In this document: positions 5,396 through 5,414 of the stretch, piece after piece
Layout: every line of letters starts with the position of its first letter
How positions within the stretch are numbered: the first letter of the stretch is position 1
Source of the DNA: Candidatus Methanofilum arcanum
GTDB taxonomy: Archaea; Halobacteriota; Methanomicrobia; Methanomicrobiales; Methanospirillaceae
Direction of reading: 5' to 3'
Length of the DNA stretch: 5,414 nt
Assembly: GCA_031285085.1 (NCBI GenBank)
Contig: JAITWW010000127.1
Coordinates: forward strand, 1-5,414
Translations under genes and position numbers: made by a program
The notes under the pieces: generated by a model
Databases searched by the model: none
The model's input: only the letters and a program-made list of their open reading frames with translations
Told to the model about the DNA's origin: nothing

Positions 5396-5414
5396 TTTGC
5401 AGTGCGTGGAAATG

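Overview
The window looks like a piece of chromosome from a methanogenic, F420-making archaeon. The strongest anchor is at the left edge. Read on the minus strand, bases 1-73 encode the N-terminus of CofD, with the motif SGGTGTPKLLRGAR, an enzyme of coenzyme F420 biosynthesis. This was found by translating the edge by hand. Other archaeal signs are a radical SAM protein resembling the methanogen MJ_1487-type family, minus-strand starts that lack Shine-Dalgarno sequences but have TATA-like boxes about 25-32 bases upstream, and a U-rich terminator without a hairpin. Moderate AT-richness and gene content suggest Methanomicrobiales, perhaps near Methanospirillum. That placement is inference and no search was run.

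Layout, left to right: (1) 1-73, minus, the 5' end of cofD, running off the window. (2) 74-272, an intergenic stretch holding candidate cofD promoters and the T-rich terminator of the genes to its right. (3) 273-914, minus, a small calcineurin-like metallophosphoesterase. (4) 1003-2100, minus, a radical SAM protein with an N-terminal B12-binding-like domain. (5) 2094-3656, minus, an AMP-forming acyl-CoA synthetase whose stop codon overlaps the start of the radical SAM gene in ATGTTAG. (6) 3657-4000, a 344-base AT-rich divergent intergenic region with promoter candidates for both sides and three dyad symmetries. (7) 4001-5395, plus, a complete AzgA-type purine permease of the NCS2 family.

The ligase and radical SAM genes are almost certainly co-transcribed and probably translationally coupled. 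The phosphoesterase follows after 88 bases with no clear terminator, so a three-gene transcript ending at 247-268 is possible, although the phosphoesterase also has its own candidate TATA box. A shared function for the ligase/radical SAM pair is not established. The permease faces the other way and is probably independent. It is the only gene here with a recognisable ribosome binding site, and its arginine codons differ from those of the ligase, which weakly hints at a different history. No mobile element, CRISPR array, rRNA or tRNA was seen. Most of the window is ordinary housekeeping or metabolic sequence. The parts most worth a second look are the ligase/radical SAM pair and the dyads upstream of the permease.
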